Positions 24,921 to 33,866 of a DNA stretch of 64,000 nt are shown in pieces. The notes below the pieces were generated by a model. That model was given only the letters and a program-made list of their open reading frames with translations, ran no database searches and was not told where the DNA came from. The position numbers and the translations under genes were made by a program. Numbering within the stretch: the first letter of the stretch is position 1; the number at the start of each line of letters is the position of its first letter. Source of the DNA: Hyunsoonleella ulvae (GTDB lineage Bacteria > Bacteroidota > Bacteroidia > Flavobacteriales > Flavobacteriaceae); contig NZ_JAEPJQ010000002.1 of the NCBI RefSeq assembly GCF_016827605.1, positions 1 through 64,000 of the forward strand. The letters are read 5' to 3'.

Positions 24921-25361
24921 TTACTTAGACTTTAAAAGTGCATTTTGTTCTTCCATTAGCTTAGTAAGCTTATCTAAAAGTTCAATGTCTTTAGGTGTAA
25001 CAACAGTTGTATCGGTGGTATCTTGTGCTTTCTTTTTAAGTTGGTTCATAAACTTAACAACAATAAATACCGTAAATCCAATAATTAAAAAGTCTAAAAA
25101 CACTTCTCCTAAAGCACCATATCCAATAGCGACCTCATCTTTTAACATACTACCATCTGCTTCTAAAACAGCATCTCTAAGAATAATTTTTTTGTCCTTG
25201 AAGTTCACACCATCAGTAAGTAATGACAAAGGTGGTAGCATTACTTGCTTTACTAAAACATCAATAACCTTATTGAAAGCAGCTCCAATAATGATACCTA
25301 TTGCCATATCCATCATGTTGCCTTTTACGGCAAATTCCTTGAATTCTTTAAATAGTTTCAT
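24921..25361 (-). CDS. mscL: large-conductance mechanosensitive channel
   Basis: A 146-residue MscL protein forming a pentameric inner-membrane pore that opens on osmotic downshock. The N-terminal FKEFAVKGNMMDMAIGIIIGAAFNKVID covers the amphipathic helix and first membrane segment, the second segment is around FLDFLIIGFTVFIVVKFMN, and a cytoplasmic helix ends the protein. Monocistronic and convergent with kbl. Confidence 0.95.
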   Translation of the reverse strand: MKLFKEFKEFAVKGNMMDMAIGIIIGAAFNKVIDVLVKQVMLPPLSLLTDGVNFKDKKIILRDAVLEADGSMLKDEVAIGYGALGEVFLDFLIIGFTVFIVVKFMNQLKKKAQDTTDTTVVTPKDIELLDKLTKLMEEQNALLKSK

Positions 25362-25430
25362 ATACTTCTAATTTAGAATAGCAAAATTAGAAGATTAAAA
25401 GAGAAAGATTCTATTCAACTTAAAGAAACG

Positions 25431-28400
25431 CTATTTTTTATAAAACTTAGCATAACCTCTATATGCAAAAGCACCAAGAATAGCAACGCATGCACAAGCA
25501 ATGCCTATAAATTTCAAACTCACAATTTGATCACCACTAGCGTAAGAATGCAATCCAGCTAGATAAAAGTTTACACCAAAATAAGTCATCATAATACTTG
25601 CAAAAGCAATTACCGACATTAAATTATAAAACCAACGCCCACGAAGCCCGGGCACCAATCGCATATGGATAACAAATGCATAAATCATAATACTGATGAG
25701 CGCCCATGTTTCTTTGGGGTCCCAGCCCCAATAACGCCCCCAACTTTCGTTAGCCCACATACCACCAAGAAAGTTACCGATAGTTAGCATTACTAGACCA
25801 ACCGTTAATGCCATTTCATTAATGATAGTAAGCTCCTGGATATTCAATAACATTTTTTTCTTATTCTTCTGCGTGGTAAACGCCATTAAAAATAGAGCTA
25901 CAGCACCCAAAATCATACCTAAGGTAAAAGGTCCGTAACTTGCAACAATTACAGCTACGTGAATCATTAACCAATAGCTGTTTAGTACAGGTTGTAAATT
26001 TGCTATGGCAGGATCCATCCAATTCCAATGGGCAATCATCAAAATCATAGCGGTTACAAACGCTGCTGACGCAATTGTAAGGTTAGAGGATTTAATTTTA
26101 AACATTGAGGAGGTTGGAACTAATAGTGCAAACTTCAATCCAAAAAATCGCTTGTTTTGTTTATTTTTTTGTTTACTAATACCAGTTATCAATCCAAACA
26201 ACATAGTAGACCAAGCAACATAAATCATGGACTCGTATGCATCACTCCAAGGTGCATGGCCAGAAATATACCAACGCACAATTAAACCTGCTGTATGTAA
26301 TAAAAATAGTGCGATAATAACCCACTTAAATACATTTACAATACCATTTAAAACTGAGCTCCTGTCGTTGAATATTTGAAATATTAAAACAATGAAAAGC
26401 AATGTTCCCGCATACATATACCAACTAAAGAGCTTCTTAAAAATATCGTATTTGTTGTAAAGCACCTCTGTTTTTATTTTATCGTCACTCAACATTACGT
26501 TTGCCCCATACTTCTCCTGTGTTTTTTTAAAAGCACCCAGAAGCTTATTAGCCTGTGTAAAATCTCCTGTTTTTTTAGCTTCGTTTAATGCAAATAGATA
26601 TGTTGTAAATCCATTTTTGATGAAATTACCGTATAAAGAATCTTTTATACTAGTGCTGTAGCCTTCAAATTTATACTCAAAATTCGAAACCCATTTGTTA
26701 TTGTCATCTTCGGGAATCGGAAAAATCTTTAAAGAACGCCCCCTTATGGTGTTATACAATAAATTAACCCGTTGATCTGTTTCCTTAAATTCCTTTTGGA
26801 ATCCATTAGGCACCTGTGCTTTATAAGCTTCATCTAAAAAAGGAGCTAACTTGTACTCACCTTTATCTGTAAAGAAATCAGCAAGAGTAACATATTTTTC
26901 ACTCTTATCGACACCAATTAAGCGTCTAATAGAATCCCCTTTTTTTGGTTTTAAATACAGAATAGGAACATTATACCATAATTGAGGACTCTCCTGCATA
27001 GATAAAAACACTTGGTTCGCATCAAAATCTTCGTAGGTATCTTGCTTACTTAATTTCCTAAGCAGTTCGGAAGCATAGGTGTTAACAGGCATCATACGCC
27101 CCCCTATATCTTGAATAACCATATGGCCAAACTTATCAGCATGTGCTTTAGGTGCAATATTTGCTTTTAGAACAGAATCTACTTGGGCTTTTGTTGGTCC
27201 TTGAAATTTGTGCCCATGATTGTGACCATCATCAGGAGAATGTGCTTCTTGCGCAAATCCAAACAATCCAAAACAAAGTAAAAATATCGCTAGCAGCTTT
27301 TCTTTCTTTTCTTTTACGCTTTCTAAACGTTTCTTTAAATCCCAGAAGCGTGTTCCTTTGGCAAACAAAATAGCCATCAGCCCGAAGTATAATAGCATGT
27401 AACCGATGTAAGTTATCATGGTGCCCCAATAGTCGTGGTTAACAGACAGAATGGTTCCTTTTTCATCAGGATCAAAACCAGATTGAAAAAAGCGATACCC
27501 ACGATGATCTAAAATATTATTCATATAAATTTTATAATCATAACTCCCTTCTTGCTCATCAACCACGGTTACCTCACTAGAGTAGGCAGAATAACCATTT
27601 TCAGTTCCTGGATAACGCTCCGCTTCGAAATCATTTAATTTTACCGCAAAAGGTAATTCCAAAACTTTAGAGCCATAACGAAACTCGAACTCCAAACCGC
27701 CAACCTCAACTTTTTTATAGTTATTATAACGTCCTATTCCCCCTAGAAGCCCTAAACGTTTTGTTTCGCCGTTGGTTGTAATACTTAAAACTACACCATC
27801 ATCATCATTCTTTAAAATCTTAGATTTTTTAACAATATCAAAAACACCTTTGGTTACGGGTTTAGGAAATACCATTTGCATATTACCAATAACATAACGT
27901 GAACGCAAAAACAACGGCTGCAAACTATCTTTAACCAACTTACCCTGTGCTCTGGTAGCCATCGTCATATACTCGCCCTCAAAAGGAGAATTTATGCTTA
28001 AAGAATCTCCAATATACGTTATATTGATGGCTCCTGGTGTTGGTTTATTTAAGGCAAATAAAATATTATGGATATTGGCAACCTGCCCAACTTTTAAGAA
28101 ATGATTATGTGGTCCATTGGTACCTGCTTCTACTAATTTTAGGTAAGATTCGCCATTCTCATCAGGGATAATATCTTCTTCGGCACCACCGATAAATTTT
28201 TCAAGTTCAATAGTTACCGGTTGTCCGTTATATTCATTTTCAATTGCAAAATCGTTATCCAATCTAGGCGAAAAATCAACCTCCTCTTCTACCACTCGCA
28301 TTTGGTTTACACCATTTACTTGGTAATCCCCATAAATTCTTCCAGTGATATATGTCTTTTGAGATAAAAAACTATTCTCGGTAGCACCTTCACGAATCGC

Positions 28401-28724
28401 CATCATCCCCTCAAAACCAATATAACGTGTAATACCAGCACCTAACAGAATAAAAATAAAAGAGAGGTGTAAAATTAAGGTTGCCCATTTTTCCTTCTTA
28501 TATAAACGATATCTAAAAATATTACCCACAAAATTCACTACAAAAAGCCCCATAATAGCCTCAAACCACCATGTGTTGTAGATAAGGTTTCTTGTATATG
28601 GTGTTGGTGAGGCATCCTGTCCCGCATCCATAAAGGTTCCTGTTGCCATGGCTGCGGCATAGGCAATAAATAATATAGCTGTAAGACGTGTAGAAAATAG
28701 AATTTTGGCGAGTTTCTCAAGCAT
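25431..28724 (-). CDS. ccsA: cytochrome c biogenesis protein, CcsB(ResB)-CcsA fusion
   Basis: A 1097-residue System II haem-handling protein. The N-terminal ResB/CcsB part has early membrane segments with the long periplasmic insert. A spacer carries a His-rich run (PDDGHNHGHKFQGP). The C-terminal CcsA has multiple membrane segments and the tryptophan-rich WWD haem motif WGRYWGWDPKETWALI (about residues 990-1005). It exports haem and ligates it to apocytochrome c. The large fused form is usual in Bacteroidota. Confidence 0.92.
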   Translation of the reverse strand: MLEKLAKILFSTRLTAILFIAYAAAMATGTFMDAGQDASPTPYTRNLIYNTWWFEAIMGLFVVNFVGNIFRYRLYKKEKWATLILHLSFIFILLGAGITRYIGFEGMMAIREGATENSFLSQKTYITGRIYGDYQVNGVNQMRVVEEEVDFSPRLDNDFAIENEYNGQPVTIELEKFIGGAEEDIIPDENGESYLKLVEAGTNGPHNHFLKVGQVANIHNILFALNKPTPGAINITYIGDSLSINSPFEGEYMTMATRAQGKLVKDSLQPLFLRSRYVIGNMQMVFPKPVTKGVFDIVKKSKILKNDDDGVVLSITTNGETKRLGLLGGIGRYNNYKKVEVGGLEFEFRYGSKVLELPFAVKLNDFEAERYPGTENGYSAYSSEVTVVDEQEGSYDYKIYMNNILDHRGYRFFQSGFDPDEKGTILSVNHDYWGTMITYIGYMLLYFGLMAILFAKGTRFWDLKKRLESVKEKKEKLLAIFLLCFGLFGFAQEAHSPDDGHNHGHKFQGPTKAQVDSVLKANIAPKAHADKFGHMVIQDIGGRMMPVNTYASELLRKLSKQDTYEDFDANQVFLSMQESPQLWYNVPILYLKPKKGDSIRRLIGVDKSEKYVTLADFFTDKGEYKLAPFLDEAYKAQVPNGFQKEFKETDQRVNLLYNTIRGRSLKIFPIPEDDNNKWVSNFEYKFEGYSTSIKDSLYGNFIKNGFTTYLFALNEAKKTGDFTQANKLLGAFKKTQEKYGANVMLSDDKIKTEVLYNKYDIFKKLFSWYMYAGTLLFIVLIFQIFNDRSSVLNGIVNVFKWVIIALFLLHTAGLIVRWYISGHAPWSDAYESMIYVAWSTMLFGLITGISKQKNKQNKRFFGLKFALLVPTSSMFKIKSSNLTIASAAFVTAMILMIAHWNWMDPAIANLQPVLNSYWLMIHVAVIVASYGPFTLGMILGAVALFLMAFTTQKNKKKMLLNIQELTIINEMALTVGLVMLTIGNFLGGMWANESWGRYWGWDPKETWALISIMIYAFVIHMRLVPGLRGRWFYNLMSVIAFASIMMTYFGVNFYLAGLHSYASGDQIVSLKFIGIACACVAILGAFAYRGYAKFYKK

Positions 28725-28749
28725 GATATTGTGCGCTTTTTTGCTCGTG

Positions 28750-28757
28750 CAAAAATA
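28750..28757 (-). promoter_or_regulatory. -7 element (TATTTTTG) for the ccsBA gene
   Basis: Minus-strand TATTTTTGCAC, 25 bases upstream of the ATG at 28724. The same extended sequence occurs before rpsA. Confidence 0.45.
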
Positions 28758-28968
28758 CGGATTATTGCTAATTTAAACCTGTTTTTTAACAGGCTTTAAA
28801 TACTTTTTAATTGTTTAAACTAATTCTAGATTGAAATTGCCCAACCATGTTTATTGGTTAAGAACGAAACCTTCTGTAGCGAAGCATATAAATAATAAAA
28901 AAATAATCCAGCTAGATCGTAAAATGTAAAAGACAAGACCAAACATGTAAGTTTACAAAATACTTAAA

Positions 28969-29397
28969 CTACCCTTCTATTACATCTTTATACTCAAGAA
29001 AAAAGGCTTCAAACAAGTGCATTGTGTTATTAAAGAATTCCATAACATCACGCCATGAGTTTTTATTGTGAATGGACACTTTTTGCTGCAAAGGCACATA
29101 TATTCTGGAAATTTCCTTGTGGTTTTCTAAAAAATATTCTTCTTCGTAAATAGCTTCTGGCAAGTATTCATCTGTCAAAATAGATTTTAAAGCTACTAAC
29201 TTTTCCCAATATTTTATACGATGTTCTAAATCATCTTCTATATCTAAAGCCACCAGTGCAGTTTTTGTATCAAAATGAAATTTAAAACTAAGCCCTTTGA
29301 GTTTCGTGTTGTACAAAATCCACTTTCTAGGAAAAGACTTCCCAAAACTAGTCCAAAATTCTTGTCGTAATATGCGTGATTCTTCTTTGCTAAACAT
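28969..29397 (-). CDS. DUF4268 domain-containing protein
   Basis: A 142-residue soluble protein consisting of a DUF4268 domain: SKEESRILRQEFWTSFGK, RKWILYNTKLKGLSFKFHFD and a C-terminal NSWRDVMEFFNNTMHLFEAF. The domain occurs alone or next to nuclease domains elsewhere; a function for the single-domain form is not known. No operon partner is evident. The 244 bases before the ccsBA start (28725-28968) contain no gene. Confidence 0.85.
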   Translation of the reverse strand: MFSKEESRILRQEFWTSFGKSFPRKWILYNTKLKGLSFKFHFDTKTALVALDIEDDLEHRIKYWEKLVALKSILTDEYLPEAIYEEEYFLENHKEISRIYVPLQQKVSIHNKNSWRDVMEFFNNTMHLFEAFFLEYKDVIEG

Positions 29398-29413
29398 TTT
29401 TTAGCTTTTTGCT

Positions 29414-29450
29414 CCTAACACCTAACACCTAACACCTAACACCTAACACC
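29414..29450. repeat. 7-bp tandem repeat (CCTAACA)x5
   Basis: Five perfect copies of CCTAACA (29414-29448) and a partial sixth, between the DUF4268 and ZIP genes. The unit number could vary by slippage. It sits just downstream of the ZIP stop and upstream of the DUF4268 start, so it could alter expression of the latter. Confidence 0.85.
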
Positions 29451-30124
29451 TAAATTAAAAAAGCTATCCCAACACCTAAAATTATGGCCACGAACTTGCT
29501 TAAATTAAACTTATGCCCTTCCCCACTTTCAAACAATATTGTAGTTGATATATGGAAAAAAATACCAATAACCACGGCGTTAATACTATGCACAAAGCGC
29601 TCCCCAAAATCTGTAGCATTGGAAATTAAAGTACCTAATGGCGTCATTATAGTAAACACTGCTAGAAAGATTATAATTTTTGCCTTGCTAAATTTCGATT
29701 TAAACAAGTACATACTTACTAAAGCTGCTATTGGAATTTTATGTACCAAAACACCATATACCATGTCGTTGTCTTGATGAATAGGAAAACCTTCTAAAAA
29801 ACTATGAATACACAAACTTATAAATAACAACCAAGGAAACGCTGCTGCATCCTTTTCAACATGCACATGTCCATGCTCTGCTCCTTTAGAGAATAACTCT
29901 AAGACAATTTGCAGTAAAATACCACTCATTATAAACAACCCTGCGAGTTTGGTATCCAATTCATGATACACCTCAGGAAGTAACTCAAACAAAGTTAACG
30001 CCAATAAAAATGCACCACTAAAAGATAATAACAACCTTGTATTCCAAGTAGTTTTATTCTTGGTAAGTTTAGCAATAACAACCCCAGCAATCACAGCATA
30101 AACAGGAAAAAGAAAAGTATTCAT
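29450..30124 (-). CDS. ZIP family divalent metal transporter
   Basis: A 224-residue membrane protein with about eight hydrophobic segments and the ZIP metal motifs CIHSFLEGFPI (HxxxE of segment 4) and VHKIPIAALVS (HxxxxA of segment 5). A short His-containing loop (GAEHGHVHVEKD) precedes segment 4. Probably moves Zn2+ or a related ion. Monocistronic or read with DUF4268. Confidence 0.88.
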   Translation of the reverse strand: MNTFLFPVYAVIAGVVIAKLTKNKTTWNTRLLLSFSGAFLLALTLFELLPEVYHELDTKLAGLFIMSGILLQIVLELFSKGAEHGHVHVEKDAAAFPWLLFISLCIHSFLEGFPIHQDNDMVYGVLVHKIPIAALVSMYLFKSKFSKAKIIIFLAVFTIMTPLGTLISNATDFGERFVHSINAVVIGIFFHISTTILFESGEGHKFNLSKFVAIILGVGIAFLI

Positions 30125-30192
30125 TAAAAAAATCAGTTCAATTTGGTTTTAGTATACTAAAAAGCAACTATCATTTAATATAGAGCAGCATT

Positions 30193-30924
30193 CTACTTAA
30201 AAATCATCACTAGGCGTTCAGAGGTTTTTGCATCAAATTTACGTAGTTTATAATCGCCAAAAATATCCAACAAATGTACACCAGCAACTTTAAACAACAC
30301 CTCAAAATCTGTTAAAGTAAAGGCTTTAACACGCTCGGTAAAATTAAACGCCTTTCCGTCTGCTTCAAAATTAATATCTTTAACTATATAACCATCATCT
30401 ACATAACGTTTTTGGTAAAACGTAATCCCATCTATAGTCTTACTATCCTCAGGTACCAAGTTCGCAATAACATATTCTGTATTCATAAAATCAATTACTC
30501 CAAAACCCGTATCGTTTAAATTAGCTTTAATCGCCTGAATGGTACGTAAGTTATCGGCATCATCTTCAAAATATCCAAAACTGGTAAAGAGGTTAAACAC
30601 CGCATCAAATTGTTTAGGGTAAGGCTTACACATATCATGCACCTCAAAATGCAATCTATGGTTTTCAAACTGTTTGGCATAAGCAATACTGTTCATGCTC
30701 AAGTCAATCCCCGTTACATCATACCCTATTTTATTTAAGTACCTTGAATGGCGTCCCTTACCACATGCCAAATCCAAGATAGTGCCACCTTCGGGTAAAT
30801 TCAAATAATTGGTTAGGTTATCCATAAAAACCTGCACCTCTGTATCGTCCCTATCTCTGTATAAAATATGGTAATATCTCGTATCAAACCACGATTTAAA
30901 CCATGTAGTTGTATCTTCAGTCAT
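30193..30924 (-). CDS. class I SAM-dependent methyltransferase
   Basis: A 243-residue Rossmann-fold methyltransferase. Motif I is GGTILDLACGKGRHSRYL (about 51-68), acidic loop GIDLSMNSIAYAKQ, motif IV AVFNLFTSFGYFEDD. Substrate unknown; the SFGYFED segment is frequent in small-molecule methyltransferases of this type. It is transcribed away from the RNA methyltransferase gene at 31195. Confidence 0.85.
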   Translation of the reverse strand: MTEDTTTWFKSWFDTRYYHILYRDRDDTEVQVFMDNLTNYLNLPEGGTILDLACGKGRHSRYLNKIGYDVTGIDLSMNSIAYAKQFENHRLHFEVHDMCKPYPKQFDAVFNLFTSFGYFEDDADNLRTIQAIKANLNDTGFGVIDFMNTEYVIANLVPEDSKTIDGITFYQKRYVDDGYIVKDINFEADGKAFNFTERVKAFTLTDFEVLFKVAGVHLLDIFGDYKLRKFDAKTSERLVMIFK

Positions 30925-30951
30925 AAATTATTTTGGGGTTACCCTATCGGG

Positions 30952-31100
30952 TCGGGCCTGCCTACCGGCAAGCAGGCTTTCCGCTATATCTTTTTGCGAA
31001 GCAATCCCAAATTTATTTCGGGATCTCATCCATATCAGACTAATTCATCTCTACAAGAAAAATTCATCAGCCATGGCTCGCAAAAAGGATGCCGCTGCAA
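30952..31100. repeat. interspersed palindromic repeat (flavobacterial type)
   Basis: Contains GCCTGC/GCAGGC arms (30956-30961/30972-30977) and a distant inverted pair CTTTTTGCGA (30990-30999) with TCGCAAAAAG (31078-31087), continuing into GGATGCCGCTGCAATCC. From memory these segments recur between genes in this family. It fills most of the 270-base gap. Confidence 0.5.
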
Positions 31101-31150
31101 TCCCCAACCCACTTATTTGCTATGGTCATTTATTTGCCGCAAAATTACAC

Positions 31151-31158
31151 TATTTTTG
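31151..31158 (+). promoter_or_regulatory. -7 element (TATTTTTG) for the RNA methyltransferase gene
   Basis: TATTTTTG matches TAnnTTTG, 37 bases before the ATG at 31195. Confidence 0.45.
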
Positions 31159-31194
31159 CAATCTTATTCTACTTAATTTCATTGGACGAAAACT

Positions 31195-32352
31195 ATGGCC
31201 GAAAATTTCAATATGGTAGCCAAAACCTTATTTGGTTTTGAAGATATTCTCGAAAAAGAACTCCTACAACTCGGGGCAATGCACATAAAAAAAGGAGTAC
31301 GTGTAGTAGAATTTGTAGGCGACAAAGGGTTTATGTACAAAGCTAACTTAGGCTTGCGTACTGCCATTAAAATTTTAAAACCCATAAAAAGTTTTCGTGT
31401 TCGTAGTGAAAGCGATTTATACGAGCAGATAAAAAAAATGCCTTGGGAAGACTATTTAAAACCCACAGGCTCTCTAGCGGTTGATGCCACCATACATTCT
31501 GATATGTTTAAGCACTCGCTTTTTATTGCCCAAAAAACTAAAGACGCTATTGTAGACCGCTTTCGCGAAAATACAGGCCAACGCCCCAATGTAGATTTAA
31601 AATTCCCTGATTTAAAAATAAACGTTCGTATTTCAAGGCAGGAATGCACGGTATCTCTAGATACCTCTGGGGAATCCTTACACAAACGTGGGTATAAGCT
31701 CTCCACTAACATTGCACCTATAAATGAGGTATTGGCAGCGGGCTTAATTATGCTTTCGGGTTGGGATGGACAGTCGGACTTTATGGATCCCATGTGCGGT
31801 TCGGGTACCATTCCTATTGAAGCAGCCATGATAGCCTGCAACATCCCACCAAACTTGATGCGTAAAGAATTTGCCTTTGAGCGCTGGCAAGATTGGGATG
31901 TAGAGCTTTTTGAGAAAATTGAGGAATCCCTGTTAAAGAAAACCCGAGATTTCCACCACCAAATTATTGGCTATGACAAAGCGCCAAGTGCCGTACGTAA
32001 AGCCCAAGAGAATGTAAAGCATGCTAATTTAGAAGATTTTATTACCATAAAACATGAAGATTTTTTCAAAACCCAAAAAGGAGGACAAAGTAAACTACAC
32101 ATGGTATTTAATCCGCCTTACGGCGAACGTTTAAACCTAGATATGGAAGCCTTTTACAAAAACATTGGCGACACCCTAAAACAAAGCTATCCTGGTACCG
32201 ATGCATGGTTTATCACATCGAATTTAGATGCATTAAAACATGTAGGGTTACGCCCTTCAAGAAAAATACAGCTCTATAATGCCAAACTTGAATCAAGATT
32301 GGTTAAGTATGTGATGTATGAAGGGAGTAAGAAGGGGAAGTATATGAAATAG
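31195..32352 (+). CDS. THUMP-domain class I SAM-dependent RNA methyltransferase (RlmL/TrmN-like)
   Basis: A 385-residue RNA-modifying enzyme. The N-terminal ferredoxin-like and THUMP part (about 1-155) contains FGFEDILEKELLQLGA and RISRQECTVSLDTSG. The C-terminal Rossmann methyltransferase has FMDPMCGSGTIPIEAAMIA and the catalytic NPPYGERL, the signature of N2-guanine (or N6) methylation as in RlmL and TrmN. rRNA guanine is the likely target; tRNA cannot be excluded. Last core gene before the second accessory cluster. Confidence 0.88.
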   Translation: MAENFNMVAKTLFGFEDILEKELLQLGAMHIKKGVRVVEFVGDKGFMYKANLGLRTAIKILKPIKSFRVRSESDLYEQIKKMPWEDYLKPTGSLAVDATIHSDMFKHSLFIAQKTKDAIVDRFRENTGQRPNVDLKFPDLKINVRISRQECTVSLDTSGESLHKRGYKLSTNIAPINEVLAAGLIMLSGWDGQSDFMDPMCGSGTIPIEAAMIACNIPPNLMRKEFAFERWQDWDVELFEKIEESLLKKTRDFHHQIIGYDKAPSAVRKAQENVKHANLEDFITIKHEDFFKTQKGGQSKLHMVFNPPYGERLNLDMEAFYKNIGDTLKQSYPGTDAWFITSNLDALKHVGLRPSRKIQLYNAKLESRLVKYVMYEGSKKGKYMK

Positions 32353-32453
32353 AGGTATGGGAAATTACGCTTATCGGTCTCGGCTCGTATGTTTACCAAG
32401 AATTATTAATTTACTATAAATATAGTAGATTTTCTTCATACAAATAACAACTA

Positions 32454-32580
32454 AAATAGAAGGGACAGAGAGGTCTCGGCTAGATACACAAAAGTGATAT
32501 CGTTTCATAGAAATCCGGCCCTTCTATAATTTTCTTAGAATCTGAACAGTACCTAGGCCCATAAGTACAGAGGCCGAATC
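32454..32580 (+). ncRNA. candidate IS110 bridge RNA (target- and donor-binding loops)
   Basis: A 9-bp stem ATAGAAGGG (32456-32464) with CCCTTCTAT (32519-32527) encloses a target-binding loop. Within it, GGTCTCGGCT (32472-32481) equals the left flank plus core. TTCATAG (32504-32510) is the reverse complement of CTATGAA, the core plus right flank at 33742-33748. Downstream, a second loop holds ACAGTACCTA (32546-32555), identical to the right end plus core, and CATA..AG (32560-32566), a partial complement of the left end. The position upstream of the recombinase fits the IS110 group. Confidence 0.6.
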
Positions 32581-32629
32581 AAATGCGAGCAAAGATGATA
32601 AAGGAGATTATAGTTAAAAAAATGATGTC

Positions 32630-33676
32630 ATGAATAATACATTAAAACAATGCTTGGGCATTGATGTGTCCAAATTAGGTTTATCCTTGTCCCTAGGTCA
32701 TTTGACTAGTGATTTAACAAAAGAGTTCACGTTCCATTCAGATGTTCCCAATGATATATCGGGCTTTAGAGCCTTACACCATTGGTTGTCAAGGATACTT
32801 GATCCTACTGTTGACTTTATTATAGTGATGGAAGCCACAGGTGTCTATCATCAAAACATAGCTCATTACCTCCACAAGAAAGGATATGGTGTCTGTGTCA
32901 TGCAATCAGGTCGTGTAAAGCGTTATGCACAGAGTTTAGACCAACGCTCAAAAACAGATGCTCTAGATAGCAGAATGTTGAGCATGTTAGGTCTAGAGCG
33001 AACACTTCGCCTTTGGCAGCCACCAAGTCCAGACCTGTTGGAATTGAAGATATTGAGCAGGGAGCGTAGTTCCTTGTTAAAGGACAAAACGGTAGAGACC
33101 AATAGGCAAGGTGCGATTGAATCTGGCGTTTATAAAAACAGAAGGGCGGCAAAGCGACATATACAAAGATTGCGTCTGCTCGAGGTTCAGATAAAGGATA
33201 TCGAAGATCAAATGCACGAATTGGTTACAGCGCACCCAGCCTTGAAAAAGAAAATAGACTTTATGACAAGTATCCCAGGCATTTCATTTATATCGGCAGC
33301 AACAGTCGCTGGTGAAACATTGGGCTTTGAATCGATAGCCAATGGTAAACAGTTGTCGAGCTATGCAGGCTATGACGTTGTTTTACGGGAATCGGGTAAT
33401 TTTAAAGGTAAGACCAAAATAAGTAAGAAGGGCAATAGCCATATAAGAGCAGCGCTTCACATGCCATCGATGACCTGTGTTCGCTGCAATCCTAGCTTAA
33501 AAACGTTTTATCAAAGGCTCAAGCCCAAAAAAGCAAAACCAATGGTAGCCTTGGTCGCGGTACAGCGAAAACTTTTAATTTTAATGTATACACTGTGGAA
33601 AAACGAGGAAAATTATGACGCTGAATTTGAAACTAAAAAGCAGCAAAAGCATAAAGCTTTTGCTGCCGCAGGATAA
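32630..33676 (+). CDS. IS110-family transposase (recombinase)
   Basis: A 348-residue recombinase. The N-terminal DEDD (RuvC-like) domain shows GIDVSK (residues 10-15), VMEATGVYHQNIA and KTDALDSRMLSML. The C-terminal Transposase_20 domain shows IPGISFISAATVAGE, LSSYAGYDV and SGNFKGKTKISKKGNSHIR. Length is full and the frame intact, so the element is probably active. It uses a guide RNA from the leader to choose target and donor sites in characterised relatives. Confidence 0.92.
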   Translation: MNNTLKQCLGIDVSKLGLSLSLGHLTSDLTKEFTFHSDVPNDISGFRALHHWLSRILDPTVDFIIVMEATGVYHQNIAHYLHKKGYGVCVMQSGRVKRYAQSLDQRSKTDALDSRMLSMLGLERTLRLWQPPSPDLLELKILSRERSSLLKDKTVETNRQGAIESGVYKNRRAAKRHIQRLRLLEVQIKDIEDQMHELVTAHPALKKKIDFMTSIPGISFISAATVAGETLGFESIANGKQLSSYAGYDVVLRESGNFKGKTKISKKGNSHIRAALHMPSMTCVRCNPSLKTFYQRLKPKKAKPMVALVAVQRKLLILMYTLWKNEENYDAEFETKKQQKHKAFAAAG

Positions 33677-33741
33677 CAATTTGATAAATCAACTTGCTTC
33701 CTAAAATTTTTTAATTAAAAACTTGTTTTTTAACACAGTAC

Positions 33742-33860
33742 CTATGAACAGTTGCGTGGATTAGCACGGACTTTTGCAAGTACACACAAAGCTGAAAATT
33801 CCTGCGGAATTTTCAGGATAAGCCTGTAATAGCAATTGTTTATAGCCAATGTTGTAAGCA
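33742..33860 (-). repeat. attC-like structured repeat F (minus orientation)
   Basis: Read on the minus strand it starts TGCTTACAAC, then ATTGGCTATAAACAATTGC and GGCTTATC, then an 11-bp perfect hairpin with a 3-nt loop (plus-strand 33792-33802/33806-33816), and ends CACGCAACTGTTCAT. The order of parts matches repeats B-D. Its 5' edge pairs exactly with GTTGTAAGCA, the minus-strand form of 34845-34854, at the other side of the next gene. Confidence 0.55.
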
Positions 33861-33866
33861 GTGTTT

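Larger units (their letters stand above)
32384..33743 (+). mobile_element. complete IS110-group insertion sequence
   Basis: Ends are inferred from the element's own guide RNA. The left target sequence GGTCTCGGCT (32376-32385) recurs in the leader RNA at 32472-32481. The right end ACAGTACCTA (33735-33744) recurs at 32546-32555. A shared CT core lies at 32384-32385 and 33742-33743, giving an element of about 1.36 kb with a ~245-base leader and no long terminal inverted repeats, as expected for IS110 group. Joining the flanks restores ...GGTCTCGG-CT-ATGAACAG... at the 3' edge of the structured repeat F. Confidence 0.7.

Noticed and set aside
28725-28968. Gene or RNA in the gap before the ccsBA promoter
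   Set aside because: Only AT-rich sequence and one short hairpin (CCTGTTTTTTAACAGG) were seen; no frame or structure strong enough to report.
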